Shown: in pieces, positions 17,290 to 27,200 of the stretch
How the letters are laid out: every line of letters begins with the position of its first letter
How positions within the stretch are numbered: position 1 is the stretch's first letter
Program-made: the position numbers and the translations under genes
NCBI GenBank assembly: GCA_031277795.1
Contig: JAITLQ010000009.1
Location: 1 to 56,648, forward strand
DNA length: 56,648 bases
Direction of reading: 5' to 3'
Origin: Arthrobacter sp.
GTDB taxonomy: Bacteria; Actinomycetota; Actinomycetes; Actinomycetales; Micrococcaceae
Notes under the pieces: generated by a model
Told to the model about the DNA's origin: nothing
Databases searched by the model: none
The model's input: the letters and a program-made list of their open reading frames with translations, nothing else

Positions 17290-18981
17290 CTAGCGGGGTT
17301 CACGGCCTGTCAATAGGTGATCCGTGAGGTTTTCCCAACCATGCATCCACCGCTCGCGTGAGAATTCGCGGGCGGTCGCTACTGCGCCGTTCGAAAGCTT
17401 GGCCCAGGTCGACCTACTCAACACAGATTCCATTGCGTCCGCGAGCTGATCGATGTTTCCAGCCTCAACCAGGACTCCGTTTGCATCCGTGCGCACAAGA
17501 TCGTGCGGCCCATACTTGACATCATATGCAAGCACCGGAGTCCCGGCTGCGAAGCTCTCAGTAATGACAAGTCCAAAGCCTTCGTATTTGGACGTCATGA
17601 CAAACGCTGCCGCTGACCCGAATGCGGCTAGCGGCTCGGAAGTGAATCCGTGGAAAACCACGCCCTCCGAGACTTCAAGTTCTGCGGCCAAGCGGCGCAA
17701 ACTGGGTTCATCTGGTCCAGAACCGTAAATATGAAGTCTCAGGAACGGTTTCTTGGCTGACGCAATTCTGAACGCCTTGAGAGCATCAGCGACTTGTTTA
17801 TCTCGATCGAGTCGCGACACAACCACGAAAGCGTGTTCGTCTCTGTGCACTGCCGGCACGTCAGCTTGGGCCGGAGCTGCGTGCGGAATCACTACAGTCT
17901 TGCTGACGTCGTACCCGGTCTCTGTACAGAAGTCCTCTGCTTGTGATGGGGTGAAGAAGACGAGCGAAGCCGTCTTTCCTTCGGCGCGAGTGTAGTGCGG
18001 AACCCAACCCTTGTGGCCACCGTTGTAGTCGACAAGGTTGGAGTAATGCGTTGTGTGGATGGCGCCCACAAGCTTCCAGTCCGGCAGAGAAAGATTGAGC
18101 GCAAACGCAGTGGTTGGCTCGTCTGAAAACATGACCGCCGGGCCAACTCGCTTGGCCAGGTCTTTTAACCACTGCCGATGGAGCGCCCTCAGGTCTTTGT
18201 ACTGCTTTACGCCCTTCGTGGCGAAATGAACTGCCCGGTATTCGTATCCGTTGCCGTTTACCCAATGTGACAGATATGCGCCACCTTGATGGTTAAAGAA
18301 CGTCTTGAAACGCGGTTTGAAGTCCTCGGCGAGGTGCTCGCGTACGCGCACGCGGCCTTGGGCATCATATCTGTCACGATAGGCAATCAACCACGGATGC
18401 GTAGGATCATGATGGTCGATGCTCACCAACGCGCCGGAAGAATCGTAGCTCCGCATCGCAATGAACTTACCGTGGTAGAAGAGTCTCTCGAATCGGTTGC
18501 CGTTGTCCCCGACTTCGACCGCCGTTTGAAATTCAGCGTTGGACTCGACGAGGTCGAACAGGGGAGTGTCCTCGGACGGCGAACCCGTCGCACCATTACG
18601 CATGGCCCAGTCGTGGAATGTCTCGAGCCTAGCGTGCTGTGGAATTGCATCGCTAGCCTTTACGTGACTAAAGACATGGTCGTAGTCAAGTTGAAAATTT
18701 AGTGACGCAAATACCACGGGCCGCTGCGCGCCGAGGAATGCCGTTCGTTCGTAGACCGCTCGGGTTAGACCTCCACGATTGAGCCCCATACTGCCCATGA
18801 GTTGGACGATAGCGCCCTGATGATCGCGCATGTGGTCGGTGATATAGTGTTGCGGCGCTTCCGGGGGAGTGCCAATGAGTGGCGTTGAATAATTCGCCCC
18901 GCCACTTGAGGTTGATAGGGCCATCAATCGCCTGCGAATAGCTTTAGCGATTCGCCGGGGGGAACTTCTACGTACACTCAT
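17290..18981 (-). CDS. GT4 glycosyltransferase, TagE-like poly(glycerol-phosphate) glucosyltransferase
   Basis: A 563-residue GT-B glycosyltransferase of family 4. The C-terminal half has HAFVVVSRLDRDKQV, LRLHIYGSGPDE, VVFHGFTSEP, and SKYEGFGLVITESFAAG (the EX7E nucleotide-sugar motif), then AYDVKYGPHDLV and NGVLVEAGN. The YGPxDxI segment after EX7E is common in TagE/TarM enzymes that glucosylate teichoic acid. The N-terminal half (about 1-250) is the acceptor-side domain and less conserved. It is transcribed opposite to the rest of the locus. Composition is lower in GC like the flanking genes, so it belongs to the same likely exchanged cassette. The sugar added is unknown. Confidence 0.82.
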   Translation of the reverse strand: MSVRRSSPRRIAKAIRRRLMALSTSSGGANYSTPLIGTPPEAPQHYITDHMRDHQGAIVQLMGSMGLNRGGLTRAVYERTAFLGAQRPVVFASLNFQLDYDHVFSHVKASDAIPQHARLETFHDWAMRNGATGSPSEDTPLFDLVESNAEFQTAVEVGDNGNRFERLFYHGKFIAMRSYDSSGALVSIDHHDPTHPWLIAYRDRYDAQGRVRVREHLAEDFKPRFKTFFNHQGGAYLSHWVNGNGYEYRAVHFATKGVKQYKDLRALHRQWLKDLAKRVGPAVMFSDEPTTAFALNLSLPDWKLVGAIHTTHYSNLVDYNGGHKGWVPHYTRAEGKTASLVFFTPSQAEDFCTETGYDVSKTVVIPHAAPAQADVPAVHRDEHAFVVVSRLDRDKQVADALKAFRIASAKKPFLRLHIYGSGPDEPSLRRLAAELEVSEGVVFHGFTSEPLAAFGSAAAFVMTSKYEGFGLVITESFAAGTPVLAYDVKYGPHDLVRTDANGVLVEAGNIDQLADAMESVLSRSTWAKLSNGAVATAREFSRERWMHGWENLTDHLLTGREPR

Positions 18982-19049
18982 GGTCCGCCTCAGTCGGGGA
19001 AGGATCTGTCGGGAGCATCAGTCTACGGCCGCAGCCGCTTGGGCCCAGG

Positions 19050-19055
19050 TACGCT
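19050..19055 (+). promoter_or_regulatory. -10 element of a leaderless promoter (gene at 19062)
   Basis: TACGCT, then GAACTC, then the GTG at 19062. The 6-nt spacing predicts a leaderless mRNA; no Shine-Dalgarno is present. It lies in the 80-nt divergent spacer shared with the GT4 gene. Confidence 0.5.
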
Positions 19056-19061
19056 GAACTC

Positions 19062-20321
19062 GTGAAGATACGTGAGCGACTGAGTCCAGGCGGTTCCATC
19101 GTGCGGCGGGTAGCGAACGTCGGCAGGCCTACCGTCACCAGATTCCGACAGCGGCTCTCTGACTGCTCGCCATCCACAGCGCCCGGCCTGCAGCGCACTG
19201 CTGCGGAAGTCGTTGTTGTCTTCGCTGGCCCGCCGTCGTACTTGTATCAATTGCGCCAGTGGACATGGGCTCTTGAGCAGCTTTCTGCATCATTGTTCGC
19301 GCGGTTTGATCGAGGCGTCACCGTGGTTTTTCGGGACCCGAGTACGCGGCGTGCTGCTGGGCAACTTGCACTGCCGACGATGGTGTGTACCTCAACCGCC
19401 TCCTTGTACGCTCTGCTGTCAGAGTCTGAGGCGAGCGTGGTGCTCTACCTGAACCAAGCCACTCTCAATTTTCAGGCACTCGCAGCGGTGAGCCCCGCGC
19501 ATGTCCACGTGAGTCATGGTGAATCCGAGAAGATTTCTATGGTATCGAACCAACTCAAGGCCTACGACTACGTATTTACGGCTGGCCCAGCGGCTCGGCA
19601 ACGCATCGGCAGTCACCTTGTGTCGTTTGATCAGTCACATTGCGTTGACGTTGGGCGTCCACAGCTGGATGAACCACGTGTCGCCCCCTCCGAATTACCA
19701 GTGTCGGATCGCGTGACTGTGATGTATGCCCCCACCTGGGAGGGCGACTCTCCGTCGATGGCATACTCGTCAGTCGCGGACAGGGGCGTTTCGATCGTCG
19801 AGTCACTGCTCAAGGCTGGAAAACGGGTCATCTACCGTCCGCATCCACAAACGGGGTCCAAAAGTAGGGCGACTCGTCGCGCTCATCGAGACATTCAACA
19901 ACTGCTACAGGCGGCCGGCGCGGATCATTTCGTGGACAGGGGCCCTTCTGTCGGCTGGCAGTGGGATGTTGCCTCGGAGTTCGTGGTTGACGTATCAGCG
20001 ATGGCCTATGACGCTGTCGCGTCAGGCAAACCCACAGTGATCGTGGTTCCCGCGAGCGCCGATGCCGAGGTGTCGACCGGCGGCATCGTCAGCAAGATCA
20101 CAACTCTGGACGCATCGCACCCCGATGTGAACATCCAATTGCAACTCGCGGCGACTCCTGAGGCTCTTGCGGCCGGGGAGGCCGTTGCGGAATACCACTT
20201 CGGTGAGGTTTCTCCGGGCGCGCAGATCAAGCGTTTCATCGCCGCCACCCTGCAGGTGATCGAGGAGCGGCGCAACGCACTTGCCGAGCGCCGCACGGAG
20301 TACGGACCAGCGGCTGAGTAG
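19062..20321 (+). CDS. CDP-glycerol glycerophosphotransferase-like protein (divergent, paralogue 1)
   Basis: A 419-residue protein related to the glycerophosphotransferase fold but without the HGTPLK motif. It has HVHVSHGESEKISMV and AYDYVFTAGPAA in the equivalent place, then VGRPQLDEPR, VTVMYAPTWEGD, VIYRPHPQTGS and a degenerate VVDVSAMAYDAV where TDYSS is usual. The gene at 20368 encodes a clear paralogue sharing each of these blocks. It may be a phosphotransferase acting on a different nucleotide-activated polyol, or an acceptor-specific variant. GTG start set by the leaderless promoter. Lower GC than the downstream paralogue. Confidence 0.72.
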   Translation: MKIRERLSPGGSIVRRVANVGRPTVTRFRQRLSDCSPSTAPGLQRTAAEVVVVFAGPPSYLYQLRQWTWALEQLSASLFARFDRGVTVVFRDPSTRRAAGQLALPTMVCTSTASLYALLSESEASVVLYLNQATLNFQALAAVSPAHVHVSHGESEKISMVSNQLKAYDYVFTAGPAARQRIGSHLVSFDQSHCVDVGRPQLDEPRVAPSELPVSDRVTVMYAPTWEGDSPSMAYSSVADRGVSIVESLLKAGKRVIYRPHPQTGSKSRATRRAHRDIQQLLQAAGADHFVDRGPSVGWQWDVASEFVVDVSAMAYDAVASGKPTVIVVPASADAEVSTGGIVSKITTLDASHPDVNIQLQLAATPEALAAGEAVAEYHFGEVSPGAQIKRFIAATLQVIEERRNALAERRTEYGPAAE

Positions 20322-20324
20322 AGT
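20319..20324 (+). promoter_or_regulatory. Candidate -10 element before paralogue 2
   Basis: TAGAGT, overlapping the stop codon of the preceding gene; about 43 nt before the ATG at 20368, whose RBS is GAAGGGAG. Confidence 0.3.
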
Positions 20325-20367
20325 GGTAGACGGCCGTGCGGTGCGGCCTCTGCTTGAAGGGAGACCC

Positions 20368-21645
20368 ATGGCGGTCCGGGATCTGGTCAACGATGCGCTG
20401 AAGTCGCAGACGTGGAAGCGCACGAGCCAGTGGATTCGTGGCACCAGCAAGCGGGGTCGAGCAGCCGGACACGAGATCGACGGAGTGCCGGTTCCCGCGG
20501 AAGTCGTTGTCTACTTCGGTGACGACGCGGAAAAGATCTATCAGCTGCAGCAGTGGCTGCCGGTGCTGGAACGACTGCACGAGAAGCACCCTGTGGTGTT
20601 GGTCTTCCGCAAGCTTTCGGCGCAGCGGATCACCAAATCGATGACGAAGCTTCCGCGCATTTTCGTGCGCCGCTTCGAGGATCTGATGACGCTGTACTCC
20701 GAGAATGAGTACCGCCTGGCGCTCTACGTCAACAACGGGGTGCAGAACTTCCAGTCCTTCAACGAGGCGCACACCGTGCATGTTCACGTGAACCACGGGG
20801 AGTCGGACAAGATCTCGATGGTGGCCAACCAGGTGAAGGCCTATGACAAGGTCTTCGTTGCCGGTCCGGCCGCGATCGCCCGCCACGAGCGCGTGCTCTA
20901 CGACTTCGATATGGGTCACCTGGAGGTTGTCGGGCGTCCGCAGCTGGACATCGAGTTCGAGCCCGAACTGCATGCGGCAGAGGGGCTCCGCACCGTCATG
21001 TATGCGCCCACGTGGGAGGGCGAGAACGACGCCAACAACTACACGTCCGTCGACGTCTTCGGCGCCAAGATCGTCAAGGCCCTGCTGAAGGTCAACGATG
21101 TGCGCGTGGTCTACAAGCCGCATCCCCGGGTTGTTGATTCCACGGACGCTGGGGTGGTGGCCGGTCATCAGGCCATCCTTGCTGTGATCAAGGCCGACAC
21201 GGAGGCAACCGGCCGGCCGCACATCGTTTCCCTGGACGGGAACATCCTCGCGATGTTCGATGCGGTGACCGCGATGATCACCGACGTCTCCTCCGTTGGG
21301 CTGGACTTCCTGTACTCGCACCCAGAGAAGCCGATCGTGCTGACGGACCGTCGCAGCGACCGGGCCAAGCTTGAGGAGGAGGCTCCCATCTCGCGCGGTT
21401 GCGCCGTCATCGACGAGTCGGTGCTTCCCGAGCTCTCCGCTCACCTGCGTCAGGCGGTGCGCGAGGACGCCTTCGGCCCCGATCGGGCCGAGATCCGGCG
21501 TTTCTACTTCGGCGACGTCAAGCGCGGCGATTCGACGGCGCTCTTCGTTCAGGCCATCGATCGCCTCATCGCCGAGCGCCGCGCCGCCATCGATGCGCGT
21601 CGTGAGCTGCTTGGCAAGGACACCCCCTCGGTCGTCGGGGAGTGA
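20368..21645 (+). CDS. CDP-glycerol glycerophosphotransferase-like protein (paralogue 2)
   Basis: A 425-residue paralogue of the preceding protein. Shared blocks are HVHVNHGESDKISMV, AYDKVFVAGPAA, VVGRPQLD, TVMYAPTWEGEN and VVYKPHPRVVD. Here the C-terminal motif is closer to the family norm: MITDVSSVGLDFLYSHPEKPIV. This supports a CDP-polyol phosphotransferase role in the same teichoic pathway. ATG 20368 has GAAGGGAG about 5 nt upstream. Composition returns to the high GC of the chromosome, so this gene probably marks the conserved right edge of the locus, while paralogue 1 lies in the lower-GC cassette. Confidence 0.78.
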   Translation: MAVRDLVNDALKSQTWKRTSQWIRGTSKRGRAAGHEIDGVPVPAEVVVYFGDDAEKIYQLQQWLPVLERLHEKHPVVLVFRKLSAQRITKSMTKLPRIFVRRFEDLMTLYSENEYRLALYVNNGVQNFQSFNEAHTVHVHVNHGESDKISMVANQVKAYDKVFVAGPAAIARHERVLYDFDMGHLEVVGRPQLDIEFEPELHAAEGLRTVMYAPTWEGENDANNYTSVDVFGAKIVKALLKVNDVRVVYKPHPRVVDSTDAGVVAGHQAILAVIKADTEATGRPHIVSLDGNILAMFDAVTAMITDVSSVGLDFLYSHPEKPIVLTDRRSDRAKLEEEAPISRGCAVIDESVLPELSAHLRQAVREDAFGPDRAEIRRFYFGDVKRGDSTALFVQAIDRLIAERRAAIDARRELLGKDTPSVVGE

Positions 21646-21680
21646 GCCTGGCCACAAGCCGCCACGCCCGTCGCGTGAGT

Positions 21681-21710
21681 TTGGCCCAGCGCCGACCCTC
21701 GCGATAGACT
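21681..21710 (+). promoter_or_regulatory. Promoter for DUF177-rpmF-rnc-mutM
   Basis: TTGGCC at 21681-21686 and TAGACT at 21705-21710, separated by 18 nt. This is the best-spaced TAGACT promoter in the window and heads a tightly packed operon. The predicted leader of about 38 nt carries AAGGAG. Confidence 0.6.
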
Positions 21711-21754
21711 GTTGTGTCGGTTTGTGTTGTCCCGTGAGAGAAGGAGCCAAGTAG

Positions 21755-22357
21755 ATGGCAGAGAAAGCGCACAAGACTGCGCTCGATCGGTCCTCGGCTT
21801 GGGTCTTCGATGTGCGTGACCTGGCCCGTGCGGCCGGAATCATGCGCGAGGAAACGGGCAAGCTGCCGGCGCCGGCTGAGCTCGGCGTCGCACTGATCGG
21901 GGTTCAGGAAGGCTCGGATGTAGAGCTGGACCTGAGGCTTGAGGCCGTGCACGAGGGGGTCTTGGTGACCGGTACTGCCACCGTCCATGTGACGGGGGAG
22001 TGCGGGCGCTGCCTGGACCCGATCGCGTACGACCTGGAGACCGACCTGCAAGAACTCTTCTACCTTTCGGAGAACCTTCCGGAGGCGGAAGAGGACGTCG
22101 AGCAGTACGTCGTGGTTGACGACCTGATCGACCTGGAGCCCTTGCTCCGGGACGCGGTCGTCACCGCCCTGCCTTTCCAACCGGTGTGCCGGGAGGAATG
22201 CGAGGGTCTGTGCCCCCAATGCGGGGTGCGGTTGGACGAGAACCCTGGGCACCACCACGAGGTGGTGGACCCGCGCTGGGCGGCCCTGATGGGGCTGGCC
22301 GGTTCCTCTGCCGAGACGGCAGAGGGCACCAAGAGCAACGAGATGGAAGAGAGATAG
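21755..22357 (+). CDS. YceD/DUF177 family metal-binding protein
   Basis: A 200-residue protein of the YceD/DUF177 family, which is encoded next to rpmF in most bacteria and has been linked to 23S rRNA or ribosome-assembly functions. The diagnostic cysteines are present: [10 protein letters not shown] near residues 84-93 and [13 protein letters not shown] near 148-160, likely a zinc site. The acidic middle segment and the C-terminal Ser/Glu-rich tail are typical. ATG with AAGGAG 8 nt upstream. rpmF starts 2 nt after the stop. Confidence 0.9.
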   Translation: MAEKAHKTALDRSSAWVFDVRDLARAAGIMREETGKLPAPAELGVALIGVQEGSDVELDLRLEAVHEGVLVTGTATVHVTGECGRCLDPIAYDLETDLQELFYLSENLPEAEEDVEQYVVVDDLIDLEPLLRDAVVTALPFQPVCREECEGLCPQCGVRLDENPGHHHEVVDPRWAALMGLAGSSAETAEGTKSNEMEER

Positions 22358-22359
22358 CC

Positions 22360-22563
22360 GTGGCTGTTCCGAAGCGGAAGATGTCCCGTGCGAATACCCG
22401 CGCCCGCCGTTCCCAGTGGAAGGCTTCTGTGCCGACCCTGGTGAAGACCGTGGAGAACGGCCGCGTGACCTACAGCCTGCCGCACCAGGCCAAGGTCGTC
22501 ACGGATTCCAACGGCACCGAGCTGTTCCTTGAGTACAAGGGGCGCAAGGTCGCCGACGCCTGA
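22360..22563 (+). CDS. rpmF: 50S ribosomal protein L32
   Basis: A 67-residue L32, starting [20 protein letters not shown], the near-invariant N-terminus of the family. The four zinc-binding cysteines of the C+ form of L32 are absent (no Cys in the protein), so this is the zinc-independent type. GTG start 2 nt after the DUF177 stop, with GGAAGAGAG upstream inside that gene. Confidence 0.95.
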   Translation: MAVPKRKMSRANTRARRSQWKASVPTLVKTVENGRVTYSLPHQAKVVTDSNGTELFLEYKGRKVADA

Positions 22564-22571
22564 TCGCATTC

Positions 22572-23282
22572 ATGGCTGATCAGCAGCAGCTGGCGGAGCG
22601 TCTCGGGGTCACTATCGACCCGGAGACGCTCCGTTTGGCTTTGACGCACCGTTCGTACGCTTACGAGAACGGCGGCATCCCCACCAACGAGCGCCTTGAA
22701 TTCCTGGGTGACTCGGTGCTGGGCTTCTCCGTCACGGGGCACCTGTACGAGCACTACCCGCACCTGCCCGAGGGTGAGCTGGCCAAGCGCCGCGCCGCCG
22801 TCGTGAGTACGCGGGCCCTCGCGCGCTTGGCGCGCGAGATCGGCGTGGGGGAGTTCATCCTCCTGGGGCAGGGCGAGATCCGCACCAACGGGCGGGACAA
22901 GTCCTCCATCCTGGCCGACACCATGGAGGCGCTCTTTGGCGCGACCTTCTTGAGCTCCGGCCTGGAGCCTGCGCGCGAGCTCGTGCTCCGGCTGGTGCTT
23001 CCCCTCCTGGTTGAGGTGGACGACTTTGGCGCCGGCACCGACTGGAAGACCTCGATCCAGGAGGCAGCGGCCGAGCATTCCCTCGGAGCCGTCGTCTACG
23101 AGGTCACGGGCGAGGGCCCCGACCACGCCCGGGTCTACCACGCCGTGTTGCACATCGGCACCGCCACGTACGCCAAGGGCACCGGACATTCGAAGAAGGA
23201 AGCAGAGCAGGAGGCCGCCGAGGCCTCGTGGAAGCTTCTCAAGGGCGATCTCGAGGCCAGGGCGGCAGCCAAGCGTGCCTGA
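22572..23282 (+). CDS. rnc: Ribonuclease III
   Basis: A 236-residue double-strand RNA endonuclease for rRNA processing. The RNase III signature [14 protein letters not shown] (about 39-52), KRRAAVVS and the second catalytic block DTMEALFGA (about 117-125) are intact. A C-terminal dsRNA-binding domain (about 155-228) contains [10 protein letters not shown] and [12 protein letters not shown]. It starts 8 nt after rpmF and its last 8 nt overlap mutM, so the four genes form one operon. No strong Shine-Dalgarno precedes the ATG; translational coupling with rpmF is likely. Confidence 0.96.
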   Translation: MADQQQLAERLGVTIDPETLRLALTHRSYAYENGGIPTNERLEFLGDSVLGFSVTGHLYEHYPHLPEGELAKRRAAVVSTRALARLAREIGVGEFILLGQGEIRTNGRDKSSILADTMEALFGATFLSSGLEPARELVLRLVLPLLVEVDDFGAGTDWKTSIQEAAAEHSLGAVVYEVTGEGPDHARVYHAVLHIGTATYAKGTGHSKKEAEQEAAEASWKLLKGDLEARAAAKRA

Positions 23283-24213
23283 GTTGCCCGAGGTCGAGGT
23301 GGTCCGCAGGGGTCTCGACTCCTGGGTCAGCGGACGCGTTGTTGAACGCGCCACCGTCCTCGACCCCCGCGCGGTCCGTCGCCACGGCGATGGGCCGCGC
23401 GACCTCGAGCTCTCGCTCGCGGGAGCCAGCGTGCTCGGCGCGGTGCGCCGCGGCAAGTTCCTGTGGCTTCCGATCCGCTTGGCGGATGAAGCGCCCGACG
23501 CCGCGGCGAGCGTTGCGCTCATGGCGCACCTTGGCATGTCCGGTCAGTTGCTGATCGAGGGGGCCTCGGCCCCGCTCGAGCGGCACGCCAGGGTGATTCT
23601 CGACCTCAGCGAGCGAGCCGACGCCCCGTCCCAGCTGCGCTTTGTTGACCAGCGGCTCTTCGGCGGGCTGTGGCTCTCGCCCCTGGAACCCACGTCCGAC
23701 GGGCTGCCGGGCGGAACCGGCTCGGGGGATCCGAGCATCCCGGTGGACGGTGCGCACGTGGCGCGGGACGTTCTGGACCCGGCGCTCGAGGCCGGGACGC
23801 TCTACGCCTCCCTGCACCGACGTTCGACCGCGATCAAGGCGGCCATCCTCGATCAGGGGGTGCTCAGCGGCGTCGGCAACATCTACGCGGACGAAGCCCT
23901 GTGGCGCGCTCGCCTGCACTACCTGACGCCCGCCTCCCGCCTGAGCCGGGCCAAGGTCGCCGAACTGCTCACGCACCTGCGCAATGTCATGACCGACGCG
24001 CTCGCGGCGGGCGGAACCAGCTTCGACTCGCTTTACGTCAACGTCAACGGCGCGTCCGGCTACTTCGATCGTTCGCTCAACGCCTATGGGCGCGAGGGCG
24101 AGGCCTGCGCACATTGCGTCGCCGCCGCCCGGCCGGGGCGCATCGTGAGGGAAAAGTGGGGCGGGCGTTCCTCGTACCGCTGCACGCGATGCCAGCGCGT
24201 TCCCCGCGTGTGA
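23275..24213 (+). CDS. mutM: Formamidopyrimidine-DNA glycosylase (Fpg)
   Basis: A 312-residue bifunctional DNA glycosylase/AP lyase removing 8-oxoguanine and formamidopyrimidines. The mature N-terminus [13 protein letters not shown] supplies the catalytic Pro1 and Glu2. RRGKFLW holds the beta-elimination lysine. [19 protein letters not shown] is the helix-two-turn-helix. The C-terminal zinc finger has CAHC and CTRC. GTG start overlapping rnc by 8 nt (GTGCCTGA). The insert around residues 140-165 is longer than in E. coli Fpg. Confidence 0.96.
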   Translation: MPELPEVEVVRRGLDSWVSGRVVERATVLDPRAVRRHGDGPRDLELSLAGASVLGAVRRGKFLWLPIRLADEAPDAAASVALMAHLGMSGQLLIEGASAPLERHARVILDLSERADAPSQLRFVDQRLFGGLWLSPLEPTSDGLPGGTGSGDPSIPVDGAHVARDVLDPALEAGTLYASLHRRSTAIKAAILDQGVLSGVGNIYADEALWRARLHYLTPASRLSRAKVAELLTHLRNVMTDALAAGGTSFDSLYVNVNGASGYFDRSLNAYGREGEACAHCVAAARPGRIVREKWGGRSSYRCTRCQRVPRV

Positions 24214-24217
24214 GCCC

Positions 24218-24233
24218 CCGGGCAAGCGCCCGG
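24218..24233 (+). terminator. Weak hairpin after mutM
   Basis: CCGGGC-AAGC-GCCCGG, five bases after the mutM stop, without a U tract. It could be a weak terminator before smc, or just GC-rich sequence. Confidence 0.3.
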
Positions 24234-24282
24234 CGCGCCAGGCCGCACGCGGCGCACCGACGTCGTGGATACTGGGTAGACC

Positions 24283-27200
24283 ATGTACCTCAAGAGCCTC
24301 TCCATCCGCGGCTTTAAGTCCTTTGCCTCGGCGACGACCTTCGAGTTCGAGCCAGGGGTGACCGCCGTCGTCGGCCCGAACGGCTCCGGCAAGTCGAACG
24401 TGGTCGACGCCTTGGCCTGGGTGATGGGGGAGCAAGGGGCCAAGACCCTGCGCGGCGGCAAGATGGAGGACGTCATCTTTGCCGGCACCTCCGGCAGGGC
24501 CCCGCTGGGCCGCGCGCAGGTCGCGTTGACGATCGATAACACCGACGGCGCGCTGCCGATCGAGTACGCCGAGGTCACCATCTCGCGCACGCTGTTCCGC
24601 TCCGGCGGTTCCGAGTACGCCATCAACGGTTCGCCTGCCCGCCTGCTCGACATCCAGGAGCTGCTCTCGGATTCGGGTCTCGGGCGCGAGATGCACGTCA
24701 TCGTGGGCCAGGGCCAGCTGGACCGTGTCCTGCACGCGACCCCGGAGGACCGCCGCGGCTTCATCGAGGAGGCGGCAGGGATCCTCAAGCACCGTCGGCG
24801 CAAGGAGAAGACGCTCCGCAAGCTCGACTCCACCCAGGCGAACCTCGACCGGCTGGAGGACCTCACCAAGGAGATCGCGCGCCAGCTCAAGCCGCTCGGG
24901 AAGCAAGCGGCCACGGCCCGGCGCGCGCGGACGGTGCAGGCCGCGCTGAGAGACGCCAAGGCCCGCCTCCTTGCCGATGACCTGCACGCCGTGCGGGTCG
25001 AGGGGGCCGCCGCCGATCGGGCACGCGAGGAGGCCCAACTCGCCCTCGGTGAGGCCCAGCGACTCAGCGACGAAGGTGCCGGCGCGCTGGCCAGGCTCGA
25101 GGCGGAGGCCGCGAGCCAAGCCCCCGCCGCGGCCGCGGCCCGCGAGACCTGGTACGAGCTCTCGCGACTCGACGAGCGATTCAGGGCCTTGGGCGCCCTG
25201 GCCCAGGAGCGGCGTCGTTTGCTCGGGACGCCTGAACCAACCAACGAGCGCTCGGAGGATCCGGAGGCCCTGCTGCGCCGGGCCGAGGCGAGCGGCGAGG
25301 AGGCCGCGGCGGCCCGCGCCGCCGTCGAGGCGGCGGGGGAGGCGCTCACGGCGGCCGCCGAGCGGCGGGCGGACGCCGAGGAGGCCCAGCGGGCGGAAGA
25401 CCAGCGCATCACGGCCGTCTTGCGGGCCGTCGCGGATCGGCGCGAGGGGCTGGCCAGGCTCGCCGGCTCCGTGGGGACGGCCAGGGCGAAGGCCGAAGCC
25501 GCCGAGCAGGCGATGCGGCGCGCCCAGGAGCAACTCGGGCTCGCCGAGGGGCGCGGCGACGAGGCGACAGGCGCGCTCGACGCCGCGCGCGAACTGGCGG
25601 AGCGGCTCGAGTCCGCGCTCGCGGGCCCCCGCGAGCGCGTGGACCATGCCAGGCGCGGGCGCACCCGGGCCGAGGAGACCCTGGCCGAGGCCCGCCGGCG
25701 GCTGGGCCCGCTGACCGAGGCTCGCGCAGCGCTCGGCGCCAAGGTGGAGCTGCTCTCGGAGAACAGCGCGCCGCCCCGGGACGCCGAGGAGTACCTGGCG
25801 CCGCACGCCGATCGCCTGCTCGGTGTGCTCGCAGATCGACTGATCGTGGCGCCGGGGCACGAAGCCGCGGTGCAGGCCGCCCTCGCTGGGGCAGAGCGGG
25901 CCGTCGTGGCGGAAGACCGCTCCGTGCTGGAGGCCGTGGCGGCCTCCGACGCCGCCTCACCCGGGGCTCGTCTGCGGCTCGTCGCCCCCGTGGGCCACCA
26001 GACCGCCGTCGTGCCCCCGCCCGGCACACGCCCGCTCCTGGAGGTGGTCGAGGCCGACGCCGAGGTGACGCCCGTGCTGCGGGCGCTGCTCGCCTCCACG
26101 GTCGTGGCACCGGATGATGAGATCGCCCAGGCGGCGAGCCTCGCCGGTGGGTGCGTGGTGGTGACCCCGGCCGGACACCGCTGGGAGGCTGCCCAGCTGG
26201 TGCTGGGCGGCGGGGCCGAGCCCACCGCCCTGGCCCGGCGCGCCGCTCTGGCCCGGGCCCGCGAGGCCTGGGAGGAGGCCACCGCGGCCGAGCTCGAGGC
26301 GCGCGCGGAGGTCGAGGCGGCGGAGCCCGCCGTGCGGGCCGGCGGCGCGGACCTCGAGGCCGCCCAGCTCGCGCTGCGCGGCGCCGAGCGGGAGGCCTCC
26401 GCGGCCGCCGCCGAGCTGCGCCGGCTGGAGACCGTCGCCACCCAGGCCGCCGCCGAGACCCAGCGTCACACGGCGGCGCGCGAGCGCGCGGCCACCGACC
26501 ACGCCGCCGCCTTGAGCGAGCTCACGTCGCTGGCCGAGCGCCTCGAGGCGGCCCAGGCCGTTCCGGAGGAGCTCGAGCCCTCCACGGGCGAGCGTGATCG
26601 ACTCGCCGCCGCCGCAGTGCAGGCCCGGGCAGACGAGGTCGAGGCGCGGCTCGCGCTGCGCGCCCAGGAGGAGGGGGCCCGGCGGCACGAGGAACGCGAG
26701 CGCTCGCTTCGACGCGCGGCGGAGGCCGAACGGCTGGCCCGGGCCAAGGCCGCTGAACGGGCCGCCCGGCGCGCGGCGCAGGCCGCGCGGGCCGAGGAGG
26801 TCGAACGGCTGGTTGCCCTGGTTCGCGAGGCGCTCCAGCGCCGGATCGAGAGCGCTGCGGGCGCCGTTCAGGAGGCGGAGGAGACCGGTCGGCGGCAGCA
26901 AGCCGCCGTGCAGGCGGCCCGGGGGCAGGCTCAGCGTCTCGCCTCCCAGGTGCAGGAGCTGAAGGAGGCGGCGCACGGCGCCGAGCTGGGCGTGGCCCAG
27001 CGCGAGGCCAAGGAGGCCGGGCTCGTGGAACGCTCGCTCAACGAGCTGGGACTGAGCCCCGAGGCGCTGCTCGAGGGCTTCGGCCCGCACGTTCCCGTCG
27101 AGGTGTTCGACGCCGACGCCGAGGACAAGTGGGCGGCCCTGCGACAAGAGGTGGACGAGCACGGGCGTCCCGTGGCCGGCGTGCCATACGTCCGAGCGGA

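Noticed and set aside
23239-26441. Very long open frames (over 780 codons) on the minus strand across mutM and smc
   Set aside because: They lie antisense to well-identified genes, are Ala/Arg/Gly/Ser-rich without motifs, and arise from the high GC content.
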